Positions 45,698 to 56,774 are shown, numbered from the stretch's first letter. The stretch: DNA of 64,000 bases from Neomonachus schauinslandi (GCF_002201575.2 NC_058410.1:38868608-38932607), one strand, 5' to 3'. The notes: generated by a model from the letters alone, not told the origin. A program made the numbers and translations.

Positions 45698-45905
45698 GGG
45701 GCACCTGGGTGACTCAGTTAATTAAGTGACTAACTTCAGCTCTGACCTGATCCCAGGGTCCTGGGATTGAGCCCAACATCAGGCTCCTTGCTCAGCAGGG
45801 AGCCTGCTTCTCCCTCTGCCTGCTGCTCCCCGTGCTTGTGCTTGCTCTCTAGCCCCCCTCCCCATGTCAAATAAATAAATAAAATCTTAAAAAAAAAAAA
45901 AAAAG
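45698..45905 (+). mobile_element. CAN SINE, sense, nested in L1 3' part
   Basis: GGGGCACCTGGGTGACTCAG to AAATAAATAAATAAAATCTT and A-run. Perfect 16-bp duplication GAATGGCCTTCATCAA at 45682-45697 and 45906-45921. Confidence 0.96.
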
Positions 45906-46223
45906 GAATGGCCTTCATCAAAATGACAAGGGGTAAAAATGTTGGCCCAAATGTGGAGAAAAGGTAACTGTTGTGCACTTTTTGTGGAATTGTAAATTGG
46001 TGCAGCCACTATGGAAAACAGTATGGAGGATCCTCAGAAAATGAAAAATAGAACAACCATATGATCCAACAATTCCACTTTTGAGAATATATCCAAAGGA
46101 AATGAAGCACTAACACCAAAAGATATTGGCACCCCCATATTCATAGGCAGCATTATTTACAATATCCAAGACATGAAAACAACCTAAGTGTCCATCAATG
46201 GATTAATGGATAAAGAATTTGTG

Positions 46224-46235
46224 AGATATATATAT

Positions 46236-46278
<43 letters not shown>

Positions 46279-46315
46279 TAGATATAGATAGATAGATATA
46301 GATATACACACACAC
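46224..46315 (+). repeat. (TA)n-(GATA)n-(CA)n compound microsatellite in L1 3' UTR
   Basis: TATATATATATA then about ten GATA units, GATATA units and a short CA run, ending before ATGGAATATTATTG. L1 3' UTRs have a TA-rich stretch here that can grow. Confidence 0.95.
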
Positions 46316-46737
46316 AATGGAATATTATTGAACCATAAAAACAATTAGGAAATCCTACCATTTGCAACAATATGTGTGAACCTTAAAGACATTATGCTAA
46401 GTGAAATAACTCAGAAAAAGACAAATACTATATGATCTTACTTATATGTGGGATCTAAAATAAAAAAGCAACAAAACAAAACAAAACAAAACACCCATTT
46501 AAAAAAGATCAGACTTTTGGTTACCAGAAGCAGGGGAAGGGGGAATTGGAGGAAGGTGGTCAAAAAGTATAAACTTATAAGGTAAATAAGTACTAGGAAT
46601 GTATTGTACAGCATGATGACACTAGCTAGCACTGCTGTAGGATATATAGGAAAGTTACTAAGAGAATAAATCCTAAGAGTTGTCATCAGAAGGAGAATTG
46701 GTTTTTCCTTTTTTCTTCTTTCTTTTCTTTTTAATGT

Positions 46738-46796
46738 ATCTACATAAGAAGATGGATGTGATCGGAACCTATATAAGAAGATGGATGTGATCTGAA
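46738..46796 (+). repeat. 29-bp tandem duplication in L1 3' UTR
   Basis: ATAAGAAGATGGATGTGATC followed by GGAACCTAT, then the same unit again with TGAACCTAT. L1 relatives have one copy. Confidence 0.85.
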
Positions 46797-47003
46797 CCTA
46801 TTGTGATAATCATTTCACTATATATATAAGTCACACCATCATGCCATACACCTTAAATTCATACAGTGATGTATGTCAATTATTTCTCAAAACTGAAAAA
46901 GTAAGATAAAGTTCTAGAGCACAAAACAATAGTACCTTGTCTGAAATGGGAGCATTTGGGGATGTGTGCAAATACAAAATACTATGAAAGTTACACAAGA
47001 ACA

Positions 47004-47119
47004 TAGGCTCCTGAGGGCAGAGGTTTTATTTGTTTTATTCACTATAGCTCAAGAGCCTAGAGGCTTAGCATATAGTAGTCACTCAAAAAATATTTTTTGA
47101 ATACACTAATGAATAAATC
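47004..47119 (+). mobile_element. L2 3' end, sense
   Basis: GGCTCCTGAGGGCAGAGGTTTTATTTG, TAGAGGCTTAGCATATAGTAGTCACTC, TTTTGAATACACTAATGAATAAA match the L2 terminus. Confidence 0.85.
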
Positions 47120-47298
47120 AACAAGTATATCCTCAAAAGACTGATCCAGACTCACTATGCAGAAATTGCTATAGAACATATGATAATACTCTCAGCATAA
47201 AATGTAACTACACCTATTCTGTTGTGATACAAACTCAACAACTATTCATTCATATACTTCTACATTCCATACATCACTCTACATATGAAAGCAATTAT

Positions 47299-47645
47299 CT
47301 CAGTCTGCTTGGGCTGAATACCATAGACTGAGTGGCTTATAACCAACAAAAATTTATTTCAAACAGTTTTAGAGGATAGAAAATCAAGAGCAAGGTTCTA
47401 GCAGATTCAGTGCCGGTGAAGTCTTACTCACTGGTTCATAGATAGCTAACATTTTTCTGTGTCTTCAAGTGATGGAAGGGGTCAAGGGAGTTCTTTGGGG
47501 TCTCTTTCAAAAGGGCACTAATCTCATTTATGAGGTCTCTGCCCTCAAGAGGTAATCACCATCCAAACGCCCCACTCCCTAATATCATCACATTGGGGAT
47601 TTGATTTCAACATATGAATTCTGGAGGGATCCATACTTAGCAGTA
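47299..47645 (-). mobile_element. MaLR LTR (MLT1/MST type), antisense
   Basis: Plus strand: CTCAGTCTGCTTGGGCTGAATACC, GACTGAGTGGCTTATAACC, GAGGTAATCACCATCC, ATCATCACATTGGGGATTTG, TTTCAACATATGAATTCTGGAGG. Same family and orientation as 240-602. Confidence 0.8.
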
Positions 47646-47661
47646 ATCAAGAAAATAATCA

Positions 47662-47774
47662 GGGGTGCCTGGATGGCTCAGTCCATAGAGCATGCAACTC
47701 TAGACTCAGGGTTCTAAGTTTGAACCCTATGTTGGGTGTAGAGATTATTTAAATATAAAATCTTAAAAAAAATG
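47662..47774 (+). mobile_element. Old short CAN-type SINE, sense
   Basis: GGGGTGCCTGGATGGCTCAG, GCATGCAACTCTAGACTCAGG, GTTGGGTGTAGAGATTATTTAAAT, AAATCTTAAAAAAAATG. It lacks the CT-rich middle of younger copies. Confidence 0.88.
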
Positions 47775-48027
47775 AAACAAAGAAATCACTAATGTTGCCT
47801 CATCTAGTAATAGAATGGGGATGATTATCTTGAGGGTTTGAGAGAGGAATTTAATTCTACATGTCTATAAGTCACATGCCAACTATCAGTTATGGCCAAG
47901 ATGTTTATCTTTCCAAGTCAACTAGTATTAGAAAAATCCACGAGCACTATGATTTTATTAAAATAACTTTTTTTTTTCTCTTTTGGAACATTAGAATGAC
48001 ACATTTTGTGTGCACTACTGCATCAGG
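47775..48027. other. Unassigned DNA
   Basis: AT-rich, with a T run near 47970. No gene. Confidence 0.5.
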
Positions 48028-48040
48028 TGAATTTGTGTGT

Positions 48041-48242
48041 ATGTATGTTTTGTTGTTGTGGTTTTCTTTTGTTTGTTTTTGTTTTAGAGAGAGAGTGTGT
48101 GCAAGCCAGGCTGGGGGGCATAGGGAATGGGAGAGAGAGAATCTTAAGCAGGCTCCATGGCTTGATCTCACAACCCCAAGATCATGACCTGAGCTGAAAT
48201 CAAGAGTCCAACACTTAATTGACTGAGCCACACAGGCACACC
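48041..48242 (-). mobile_element. CAN SINE, antisense, older
   Basis: Plus strand: T/G-rich tail, AGAGAGAGAGTGTGTGCAAGC, GGCTTGATCTCACAACCCC, ATCATGACCTGAGCTG, GACTGAGCCACACAGGCACACC. Flanks GTGAATTTGTGTG (48028-48040) and CTGAATTTGTGGG (48242-48254). Confidence 0.88.
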
Positions 48243-48254
48243 TGAATTTGTGGG

Positions 48255-48551
48255 CTTTAGTGTTGCTAGTAACTTATTAAAAATGAATTATAGATACATC
48301 ATTTTAACTACAAATAAAGCATACATTATTTGTTAAACAAAGGAAGATTTTTCATAAAAATACAAAATTTAACAAATGACAGTTGACTGAACTCATTCTG
48401 TGGGAACAGAGGGCAGTATTGGCTAACAGACAGTCCAAGCATATTGAGGACATCAACAAAATGGGGGCACCCTCAAATTTTAAGTATGGAAATGATCTTC
48501 ATGAGAAGATCAGATTTCTTTCAATTTCTATTTATTTATTTTATCGTTTAC
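48255..48551. other. Unassigned DNA
   Basis: No recognised gene or repeat. Confidence 0.5.
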
Positions 48552-48568
48552 TATTGTTTTTATTTTTA

Positions 48569-48958
48569 AAAAAATTTAAAGATTTATTTTATGGGGCACC
48601 TGGGTGGCTCAGTCCGTTAAGCATCTGCCTTCGGTGCAGGTCATGATCCTGGAGTCCAGGGATCGAGCCCTGTGTCAGGCTCCCTGCTCAGCGGGCAGTC
48701 TGCTTTTCCCTCTGCCCCTCACCCCACTCTCGTGCTCACTCTCTCTCTCTCAAATAAATAAATGAAATCTTAAAAAAAAGATTTATTGTATTTATTTTAC
48801 AGAGGGGGGAGGGCCAGAGGGAGAGGGAGAAAGAGACACAAGCACTCCATGCTGAGCATGGAGCCCAACGTGGGGCTCAATTTCAGGACCCTGAAATCAG
48901 ACTTGAGCCAAAACCTAGAGTCAGATGCTCCACCAACTGCACCACACAGGCACCCTAG
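48569..48958 (-). mobile_element. CAN SINE, antisense, split by another SINE
   Basis: The tail is at 48569-48592 and the body at 48792-48958 (GAGGGCCAGAGGGAG, CATGCTGAGCATGGAGCCC, CACCACACAGGCACCC). Duplication TATTGTTTTTATTTTTA at 48552-48568 and 48959-48975 brackets both SINEs. Confidence 0.9.
48593..48776 (+). mobile_element. CAN SINE, sense, nested in the antisense SINE
   Basis: GGGGCACCTGGGTGGCTCAG to AAATAAATAAATGAAATCTT. Duplication AAAGATTTATTTTAT (48578-48592) and AAAGATTTATTGTAT (48777-48791) is made of host SINE tail sequence, the same situation as at 15305. Confidence 0.95.
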
Positions 48959-48975
48959 TATTGTTTTTATTTTTA

Positions 48976-49175
48976 CTTACACACCAAAAAAAAATGTTAA
49001 AAATCATTTTTAAGTTAGTTCACTTAAAGACCTTGCTCTGACCTTCTGGAGAGAGGTTGGAAAGATCAAACTGATGTTTAGGAAGTTCAAGCCCACACTG
49101 TCATTCTTCCTGATGCTTTCAAAGCCATGGCCAGAGACAGCTTCTCTGAGCAATCAAGTACTGTATTTTGGGGGC
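48976..49175. other. Unassigned DNA
   Basis: No recognised feature. Confidence 0.5.
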
Positions 49176-49732
49176 ATGATGGTTAATTTTATGTGTCAAC
49201 TTGACTGGGCTATGAGATGCTGAGACATTTGGTCAAACATTATTCTGAGTGTCTGTGAAGGTGTTTCTGGATCAGAGTAACATTTGAATCAATAGAGTGA
49301 GTAAAGAAGATTGCCCTCCCTCCTTATTGTGGGTGGGCCTCCTCAGATCAATTGAAGACCTGAACTAAACCAAAAGGTTGAGTTAGAGGGAGCTCCTCTT
49401 GCCCAACTGGTTGACCTGGAACATTGGTCTTTCCTGGCTTTTGGACTCAGATGAAAACATTGACTCTTCTTGGGTCTTGAGCCTGTTGGACTTTGGACTG
49501 GAACTTGGCTTTCCTGGTTCCCAGGTTTCCAGACTCAAACTGGGATTACACATCAGCTCTCCTGGGTCTCCAGTTAGCTAACTGCAGATCTTGGAACTTC
49601 GGGTCTCATAATCTCATGAGCCAATTCCTTATAATAAATCTCTTAATAGATAGATAGCTATAGCTATTGCTATAGATGAATACATAAAGATGTATCTCTG
49701 TTGGTTCTGTTTCTCAGAAGAACCCTAATACA
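49176..49732 (+). mobile_element. MLT2-type ERVL LTR, sense
   Basis: GATGGTTAATTTTATGTGTCAACTTGACTGGG at the 5' end, GGTGTTTCTGGATCAGAGTAAC, TGTGGGTGGGCCTCC, repeated GGCTTTCCTGG / GGACTTTGGACTGG blocks, CATGAGCCAATTCCTTATAATAAATCTC (with AATAAA near 49634) and GGTTCTGTTTCTCAGAAGAACCCTAATACA at the end. Near-complete solo LTR. The frame 49399-49581 is its internal repeats. Confidence 0.9.
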
Positions 49733-50124
49733 GGTGGCATTTATTATTAGCAGGTCATGATTACTTTTTTTTTTGATTATCTAATATGATACTGTTAAAG
49801 GAAGCCAAGGAAGAAAGTGAAGAAATTGATAGAAAAAGTGTAATTATAACATTCCCTTACCAGGATTACAGTACTATAAAAGCTGGAGAGGACATAATAC
49901 AAGCCATTTTACAGATGACCTCATAGAGCCCAATTTCTTCATATTATTTTTCCAATGTCATTTGTGCAGAATAATGAATCATTATAATAAAAAAAATAAA
50001 GAGGAAAACTATACATTAAATATATAGCTCTTAAAATATTAGGTCATATAAGCATTAGGCTCAGAACATAATATCTAGGTCGTTGGATGCTTAGGCCCTG
50101 ATTGTACGAGGTACCATCATAGAC
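49733..50124. other. Unassigned AT-rich DNA
   Basis: No recognised gene or repeat. Confidence 0.5.
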
Positions 50125-50340
50125 TTCAGACCTAACAAGCATTTCTCTCTCTGCTGCCTAAAAATGGTTTAACCTTGGTCAACTCACTTTATCTCTTTTG
50201 GCCTTCATTTTCGTATTTATAGGTGGGGAAATAACATCTACTTTTTTGGAATGTAGTCAGGATTAAATGAAATAATATACAAAATTCTCACTGGGTGGCC
50301 TATATGGGCACATAAAACATGGTCCTGATGGTTGTTATAC
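50125..50340 (+). mobile_element. MIR SINE, sense
   Basis: TTTAACCTTGGTCAACTCACTTTATCTC, GGCCTTCATTTTCGTATTTATAGGTGGGG, GTAGTCAGGATTAAATGAAATAATATAC in MIR order. The 5' part is weak. Confidence 0.75.
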
Positions 50341-50564
50341 AACCGTATTTGTAGAGCCTCTGTGCAGCGGCTGACACTGGCCTCTAGGGTGGAACTCACA
50401 GGAGCTGCTTTCCTGGGTCTGTAGTGTTTGCAGTGGGATTCAGAGACCAGTCTCTTCTTACCCAGTCTCTAACAGCATGTAGCATTTCATTATGATTTAT
50501 TCTTTTAATTATTTATAGTGGTAGAATTCTTTTCAACCATCACTCAGTTTCATATTTGAAATTC

Positions 50565-50716
50565 CAGCAGGGCTCTAAGTGTTATTTTTGTCCTAATTTT
50601 ATCAAAGAATCTATAACTTTAGAAAGGAAAATGACTTGCCTCTATCATAAAGCCAGCAAATGGTGTAGCTAAGCTTAGAAAGCAGGTCTTCTGATTCCAA
50701 CTCTTCCCACTACCCA
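50565..50716 (-). mobile_element. MIR SINE, antisense
   Basis: Plus strand: AAAGGAAAATGACTTGCCTC, AAAGCCAGCAAATGGTGTAGC, AGCAGGTCTTCTGATTCCAACTC, the complement of MIR 5' half. Confidence 0.7.
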
Positions 50717-51567
50717 GTCTTGTCAAAATATAAATATCACTTAAGAGAGATTACATGAGATATTTCCATAAAAAACATATTCTATAAGTGGCATGAAGAA
50801 TTATTCTCATCAGTTCGGAGTTGCATCCCATGTGTTGGGTCATTATGTAACAATGATGCTAATGAGTACCTGTGTAGCGTATGTTAATTTCTAGTATAAG
50901 TTGATTTCACATGCCTGAACTTATTTAAGGTTTTCCTATTGCTCAAGTGAGTCAAACTAAACTTGAGTTTCATTACTTTTATTATCCCCAGTGATGTTCT
51001 AGTAAGCCACAGCTGTTTCCAACTTCTCGGTTTTATTTACTTATTGACAATCTGACAGCAAGGTCCAAAAGCAAAGGGACACAAATCAAATCTTTTAGAG
51101 AAGGAGGAAATAAGGAATAACTAGGAGCACAGTGACCTAGCTAGGTGACTAACTGTAGACCAGAGAATCTATTTTGCATGAGATAAGACCTCCAGGCTTT
51201 TATTGAATAATTTTAAAATTCTGCTAAGTTTCTGGCATTTCTGTCAAATGTAACAATCTTTTAAATTGTTCTGTCCTTCAAAAATCAATAGAAGGAGGAA
51301 TTGTATTCTCTTCTATCATAAATACACCTTTTCTATGTGATTGGAACAAAGCCATGAAATAACCAGCTTTTCCAATGTAACTGCTACAATCAAGCAAAGC
51401 CATAAACTCTCTAGCTCGGGGCAAATGAACTATTTCTCACTATGCCCTCTGCTGGAAAAGTCCTCACCTGATCTTTCCAGAACTGAAAAATCAATCTCTG
51501 CTTTGCTTATGATTTCAAAATCTTAAGGGTCATTTCTGGCCCAATTTATTCTTCAGTGTCTATAGTT
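50717..51567. other. Unassigned DNA
   Basis: About 850 bases without recognised genes or repeats; the frame 51341-51526 has no domain. Confidence 0.5.
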
Positions 51568-51583
51568 AAGAAGTTAATGGAGG

Positions 51584-51786
51584 AGGGCGCCTGGGTGGCT
51601 CAGTTGGTTAAGCGACTGCCTTAGGCTCAGGTCATGATCCCAGGGTCCTGGGATCGAGTCCCACATCGGGCTCCCGGCTCAGCAGGAAGCCTGCTTCTCC
51701 CTCTCCCACTCCCCCTGCTTGTGTTCCTGCTCTCGCTGTCTCTGTCTCTGTCAAATAAATAAATAAAATCTTTAAAAAAAAAAAAA
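51584..51786 (+). mobile_element. CAN SINE, sense, low divergence
   Basis: AGGGCGCCTGGGTGGCTCAG, GATCGAGTCCCACATCGGGC, AAATAAATAAATAAAATCTTT and A-run. Duplication AAGAAGTTAATGGAGG (51568-51583) and AAGAAGTAATGGAGG (51787-51801). Confidence 0.96.
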
Positions 51787-51823
51787 AAGAAGTAATGGAG
51801 GAAATCAAAAGCATCACAAAGAT

Positions 51824-51950
51824 CATTCATTTGTTAATTTAGCAAATACGTATTGAATATCTAATATGTATACAGCATTATATTAGGTGCTGGCTACTAT
51901 GTTAAACTAAAAGAAAAGGGACCTTCCAAAGCTTATAGTCTGTATATGAA
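51824..51950 (-). mobile_element. L2 tail, antisense
   Basis: Plus strand: ATTCATTTGTTAATTTAGCAAATACGTATTGAATATC, TATTAGGTGCTGGCTAC, CCTTCCAAAGCTTATAGTC, complement of the L2 3' end. Confidence 0.7.
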
Positions 51951-52711
51951 CTATCATTTTAAGAATTCAGTTGCTCTGAATGAAGCCTAATTATTTAAAA
52001 AATAATTAGAAACCAAAAAGATACTAAAGCAGATTTTGCAGTTTTTAAAGTACTTTTAATTCAGGAAAAAGAAAAGAAAAAAATAGTGATACTAGAAAAG
52101 GAGACAAACACTATTCATATAATAGACTCACTGCCCTGAGTTCTGCCTCTATAAAGAAGCACATATGTTCAATGAACTTGACATACCAGGCAAATTGGTT
52201 ATTTGGCATCAAGAGGCCAGGTAAATTACTTTTTATCTACAGATTCTAGTTTCATAGAAATAATGACAAGTGCTGCATGGCTAAATAGAGATTAGGAACC
52301 AGTAGAATCCATGAAATCCACTCTGACTGAGGTAGGGAAAAGGATAGCAGGATTAGCGGTAAGAAGGGTGGAGGGCTCATAAGATCACAAGTTCAAGTTT
52401 TGGCCATGTTCTGTGCAGCACCAAAAGTAATTTTTAAATAGACTCAGTCTTTTCACATGTTTTCCCTGCTCTTTGAGCGTCCTCTGAGAACATGGAGTTG
52501 AAGCTAAGAACTCTGAATCCTAGAAGACAACTTGAAAAAATTATATTTAACCTTAGACTCTGTAGTCATAGGGGGATTTTTACTTGATGGAGAGTTTGCT
52601 CTGTGTGTTCTGACTCTTGGATTTGAAGAGACAAGAAAGCGGAAGTGATTTCAGAATGGGTTTAGAGTCTATTGCTCTGCAGAGGTATATGCTCCCAACT
52701 GTTAAAGGGTT
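51951..52711. other. Unassigned DNA
   Basis: No recognised feature in about 760 bases. Confidence 0.5.
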
Positions 52712-52800
52712 TCTCATTCACTGAACAAATATTTATTGAGTAGCTACTCTGTGTCAGGCCCTGGTGAACAAGACAGGCACAGTCCTGGACTTCAAAAGGT
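52712..52800 (-). mobile_element. L2 tail, antisense
   Basis: Plus strand: TCATTCACTGAACAAATATTTATTGAG, GTGTCAGGCCCTGGTGAACAAGACAGG. Confidence 0.75.
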
Positions 52801-53269
52801 CACATCATGCCAAATTGCCATTGACAGATTAAGAAAACAAAAGGTCAGAAGGACAGAACGATTACAGATACCTGCTAACCTCTTTTGCCCACACATATAA
52901 ACATCACATCATCAGCCGACAGGGTATGTTTGTGACAAAAATAATTTTCAGAATATCAACAGTCATTGCAGCCTGCTTCTGTCTGACTTACAGCTTTAAC
53001 TGGTAGTACTCAGCATTCAAGTTTGGATCGTTCTTTTTTTTTTTTCTGACTGGCAAGGCTTTAATCACTCAGTGTGTATTTATTTATTGATCATCTACAC
53101 CTGTGCAGAGAACAATACTGGGTTATTGGAATAGTCATTCATCTCATGGAAACCAAGGCCAGATGAAAATTTCCTTCAAATATATCAACTAAAAAGAATT
53201 TTCAATCAAAATGCCCTAACAGTCCCAGAAGTTTGGCCTTTTAACTTATATTTCAGATGCCTCTTTCTC
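52801..53269. other. Unassigned DNA
   Basis: A T14 run lies near 53034. No gene. Confidence 0.5.
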
Positions 53270-53480
53270 TTTTACTTACTCATTCTTCATAGGGCTTGTA
53301 ATGGCTTCCCCCTGGCTTCCTAGAGTCTCCAATAGACTCAGGTTCAGCCTAGCCCCTTCCTTACTACATAGGCCTAAATTCTGGATTTGCAGCTCTCGTG
53401 CTTTCTTCCACTCCCTCAGTCCCATGGATATGGTCCCTCCCACCAGTTCACAGGCCCTGAAATAGATAAAGAGGCATGTT
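53270..53480 (+). mobile_element. Possible L2 fragment, sense
   Basis: GTAATGGCTTCCCCCTGGCTTCC followed by CCTAGCCCCTTCCTTACTAC resembles the L2 ORF2 end, with weak similarity. The minus-strand frame at 53276-53485 is a by-product. Confidence 0.4.
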
Positions 53481-54693
53481 ACCATCTTCTGGGGAAGGTA
53501 AGATAAAATGCGCCTTACGTGATTCTCATATGTTCATGTGCCCTGCAAATTACCACGCTGGGCCCTTTCTAATCTATTCTGTAGTGAATTATTTTTTAAA
53601 GTTCTCTTCATGAATATCTAACCTGAAAATATGACGCAGGTTTCTTTCTGTATTAGAGAATTTCATCTGCATATGTAATTTCTCCCTTTGAAAAAGACAG
53701 CAGCCAAATCTAGTATTCAGATAGCATCTTAAAAAAATAAAAATCAGCCTTTTACTGGTTAGTACTTCTCAGAAAGAATAATGTTCTGATTCAGTAAACT
53801 TGTCTTCATAGATGTTTGCTTCAGCCTAATTGTTAGAATATTGAAATACTTCCAAACATTTAGTAAAGAGCACTGTCCCAAGCTCCCTGAGTGCTATGCC
53901 ACTGTCCTGGCCCCTCTTCTAAGATGACTTCTTCCCACAGTCCTAAAGACCCAGCAAGTGTAATTTCACACTTAGCGCAACAGTGGGGTTCTGGGATTCC
54001 GCTCACTCTATGGTTGGCTTCAGTTCTGACTGGTTTGTGCTCAAGAAGTATCCATGTTTATTTGTTTTGAATGTTCAGTCTATTTTTCTTGAGTAAGAAA
54101 AATTCATCAAAATCCCTTGCTTCAGGTCTTAGGTGAGAATAAACTAATGAAAGACAACCCCCCACCCACTCACTTCTGGGCTTTTGATATAAGGGCTTTT
54201 AAAGGAAAGGACTAGAAAAAAACAAACAAAATCACTTTGCACTGGTGCCAAAGATGAAAGAATGTCATACATTTTCAGAGTTTTGGGAGATTTACCTGGT
54301 CTACTGCAGTTGGCCTTAAAATCCACCCTGTCAGGCTGATGTTATCAATATAACCTAAGCCTTCAAATGTCTTCAGGGGGTGAAAGATGGGGACCTACAC
54401 ACAGCTTGTCCATGGTCCAGGATTATCCATTACCGTGACTGCTTCCACAAGCAATATTCACCTATAAGAGTTTTCTATTCTGGGACCAAAAGTGAAGCAT
54501 CCACAGAATCCAGAATCTAGAAATGGATAGGGAATTGAAATGGATGCACAGTTCAGCAATTAGTGTCATGTCAAATTTTTCCCCCTTTTCCAGCATGCTA
54601 ATAAGTGGGCTTTTATTTTCTTTCTTAGGTTCACTGGTCCAAAATCACTTAATTCAGTTGAACCATAAAAATTGGTTCAAACCCATAGACAAA
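53481..54693. other. Unassigned DNA
   Basis: About 1.2 kb with no recognised gene or transposon. Confidence 0.5.
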
Positions 54694-54716
54694 TACACAC
54701 ACGTACACACACACAG
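54694..54716 (+). repeat. Short (CA)n
   Basis: ACACACACGTACACACACACAG. Confidence 0.85.
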
Positions 54717-54904
54717 ATAGAAAAATAGGATGTAATGGATTGGACCTTCAGAAAAAAAACTATTCTGTCACTTATCTTTTCATAACATTGACTTGTGAAG
54801 CAGTGTCTTTCCTCTGAGTTTGTTAGGCTTCAGGGAATAAACAAACTAATCTAATCCATGTTAGCATTGCAATGGCCACAGAGACAACATGTTTGCCTTT
54901 GAAT

Positions 54905-55035
54905 TAATTTATTTAGTAATATTTAGTAAACACCCATTAAGTATCCAGCATCATGCTTAACAAAGGTGAAACCAAATGAATGTAAAATACAAACCCAACC
55001 CAGTAGGGCATTACAAAGTAACACTGCATTTTTGC
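54905..55035 (-). mobile_element. L2 tail, antisense
   Basis: Plus strand: TTTATTTAGTAATATTTAGTAAACACCC, CAGCATCATGCTTAACAAAGGTG, complement of the L2 end. Confidence 0.6.
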
Positions 55036-55149
55036 AGCAGACTTTTTTATTGTTTAAAGTATCTTGCATATAGAAGGAGCATTTGAATGCACAGAAAGAA
55101 TCTCTGCATGGACTGAAAAGTTGGGAAAAGTGGGACAGGTGGGTGAGAA

Positions 55150-55770
55150 AGATTTATTTATAGTCATTTCTTGGTACTTAAGGTAATTATTTTCTATAAA
55201 GCCACCTCAAATACTGAGTTAGTGAATATTGAATCATTGCTCCTACAGGAAAAATAGGGTCAGGTTCCTGTGAACTTCTGGTCACAACATTTTTATCAAC
55301 CCATCCATATAAACCTGTTTTATGTGTTTTTATTTAAATAAAAATATATATAATTCATTAACATTGAACTCATGGTGCACAGCACCGTAACTCATGCCTG
55401 TGGGAAGCTTACAGAAGACAAATTTTCTCCATAAGGAATATCATAGATTTCTTGTGCATAGGAACACCAGTCAGCATTTCAGGATTATGTTTGGGGGCCA
55501 TTTTGAACAGAAAATATCACCAACAGAAGCACACAGATGCAGAAAACATGGCACCAAAGAGACTATGAAAAGGGCACTTGTTTACAGGGTGCGAGTTGAA
55601 ACAAGAGGCAGAGCATCTTTGTTCAACCTCAGCTCTGAACATGTGCACTGAGTGACTCAAATATTTTGCTGCTCTGTACATGTGCATGAATGACCATAAA
55701 AGCACTGTGATTATTGATTTGGGGATTATAAAGAAATGTTAGCAAGTAGGCAAATTTGAAAATATGTAAC
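55150..55770. mobile_element. Probable old interspersed repeat, family unassigned
   Basis: The stretch with CCACCTCAAATACTGAGTTAG, TTCATTAACATTGAACTCATGG, GGAATATCATAGATTTCTTGTGC and GTGCATGAATGACCATAAAAG looks like an old mammalian dispersed element, possibly a DNA transposon. I cannot name it. Confidence 0.35.
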
Positions 55771-55904
55771 CTATTAAAAATGAAGATTTATTGTATTTAT
55801 AAGCAGAAGCAGACATTCTTCATTAACAATAACCTGGGAGTGAGAGGGGAGCACAGTAATCTTGGCAATTTGCAAAAAGGTAAATTGTATTTCTATAGAT
55901 CATT

Positions 55905-56312
55905 TTTTGAAGTGTGGTCTCTGGACCAGCAGCATCAGCACAACCAAGAGACTTGTTAGAAATGCAAATTCTTAGGTCCCACCACAGACTAAATCAAAGT
56001 CTCTGGGGAAGGGACTCAACAGTCTGTGTTTTAACAAGCCCTCTGGGGGACCTGTTTGGTTCAGTCAGTTAAGCATCTGCCAACTGCTCAGGTCATGATC
56101 CCGGGGTCCTGGGATCCAGCCCCGCATTGGGCTCCCTACTCAGCGGGGAGTCTGCTTCTCCCTCTCCCTCTGCCCCTCCCCCCTGCTCGTGCTCTCTTTC
56201 TCTCTCTCTCTCTCACTCTAATAAATAAAATAAAATAAAATAAAATAAAAACAAATTAGTTAAAAAAAAAAAAGTCCTCCAAGTGAGTATGCTACAGAGA
56301 CTCACCACTGTA
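55905..56312 (+). mobile_element. MER5-type hAT element, split by a SINE
   Basis: GAAGTGTGGTCTCTGGACCAGCAGCATCAGC, CTTGTTAGAAATGCAAATTC, CAGTCTGTGTTTTAACAAGCCC (to 56045), resuming at GTCCTCCAAGTGAG and ending CTCACCACTG at about 56312. Confidence 0.85.
56046..56271 (+). mobile_element. CAN SINE, sense, inside MER5
   Basis: GGGGACCTGTTTGGTTCAGTC, GGTCATGATCCCGGGGTCCTGG, GAGTCTGCTTCTCCCTCTCC, then TAATAAATAAAATAAAATAAA. The head is diverged. Flanks AAGCCCTCTG and AAGTCCTCCA are the duplication. Confidence 0.92.
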
Positions 56313-56527
56313 AATGGTTCTAGCTGAAGAGTAGTAATAGGAAGTAAAGGGAGGTCGGTAGGATATAATTGGTTGGTGTCCTTATGGCCAAATCAATTAA
56401 ATTGATCTTTATCCCATACTAATAATAAAGTGAACAATTTTATTTTCTTATATCAGTAAAATAAGTTTATAAGACTGATAAAATTTAAAAAAATTGGAAG
56501 TAATCTAGGTCTAGAATACTGACCTAG

Positions 56528-56742
56528 GGTAGTATCTCTCAACCTTGGCACTACTGACATCTCGGGCTGGAAATTTTTGTGCTGTCATGGGCTTTCTGTG
56601 CACTGTGGGATATTTAACAGCATCCCAGAACTCTACCCAGCAGATGCTAGTCACACCTCCCCTTGATTGTGACAACCAAAAATGTTTCTGGATATCACCA
56701 ATGTTCCCCGGGAAGCAAAACTGCTTCTGATTGAAAGTTAGT
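56528..56742 (+). mobile_element. MER20 (hAT-Charlie)
   Basis: CTCTCAACCTTGGCACTACTGACATCTCGGG, CACTGTGGGATATTTAACAGCATCCC, GATTGTGACAACCAAAAATGTTTC, then CCCCGGGAAGCAAAACTGC. Second MER20 of the window, in the same orientation as 32496. Confidence 0.88.
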
Positions 56743-56774
56743 GACCCAGTGTAGTACTATTTTTATTTGTTTAT

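Larger units (their letters stand above)
38890..46905 (+). mobile_element. Near full-length old L1, sense, with nested insertions
   Basis: Order on the plus strand: 5' UTR-like GC-richer part (about 38890-40370), degraded ORF1 (40385-41150; TGGGGATTCCAGAAGGGG near 40782), a linker, ORF2 from about 42100 (GACCAAATGGACTTAACGG near 42464, the RT block 43330-44250, then the C-terminal part to about 45690) and 3' UTR (CTATTAGAATGGCCTTCATC to CATACAGTGATGTATGTCAATT near 46860). All frames are broken. The RT metal-binding Asp-Asp pair is replaced by His-Asn near 44158-44170. Inside are SINEs (41214-41417, 45698-45905), a younger L1 tail (45198-45477) and microsatellites. Frames such as 38942-39346 and 43279-44250 are relics. 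The 5' edge is uncertain. Confidence 0.85.
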
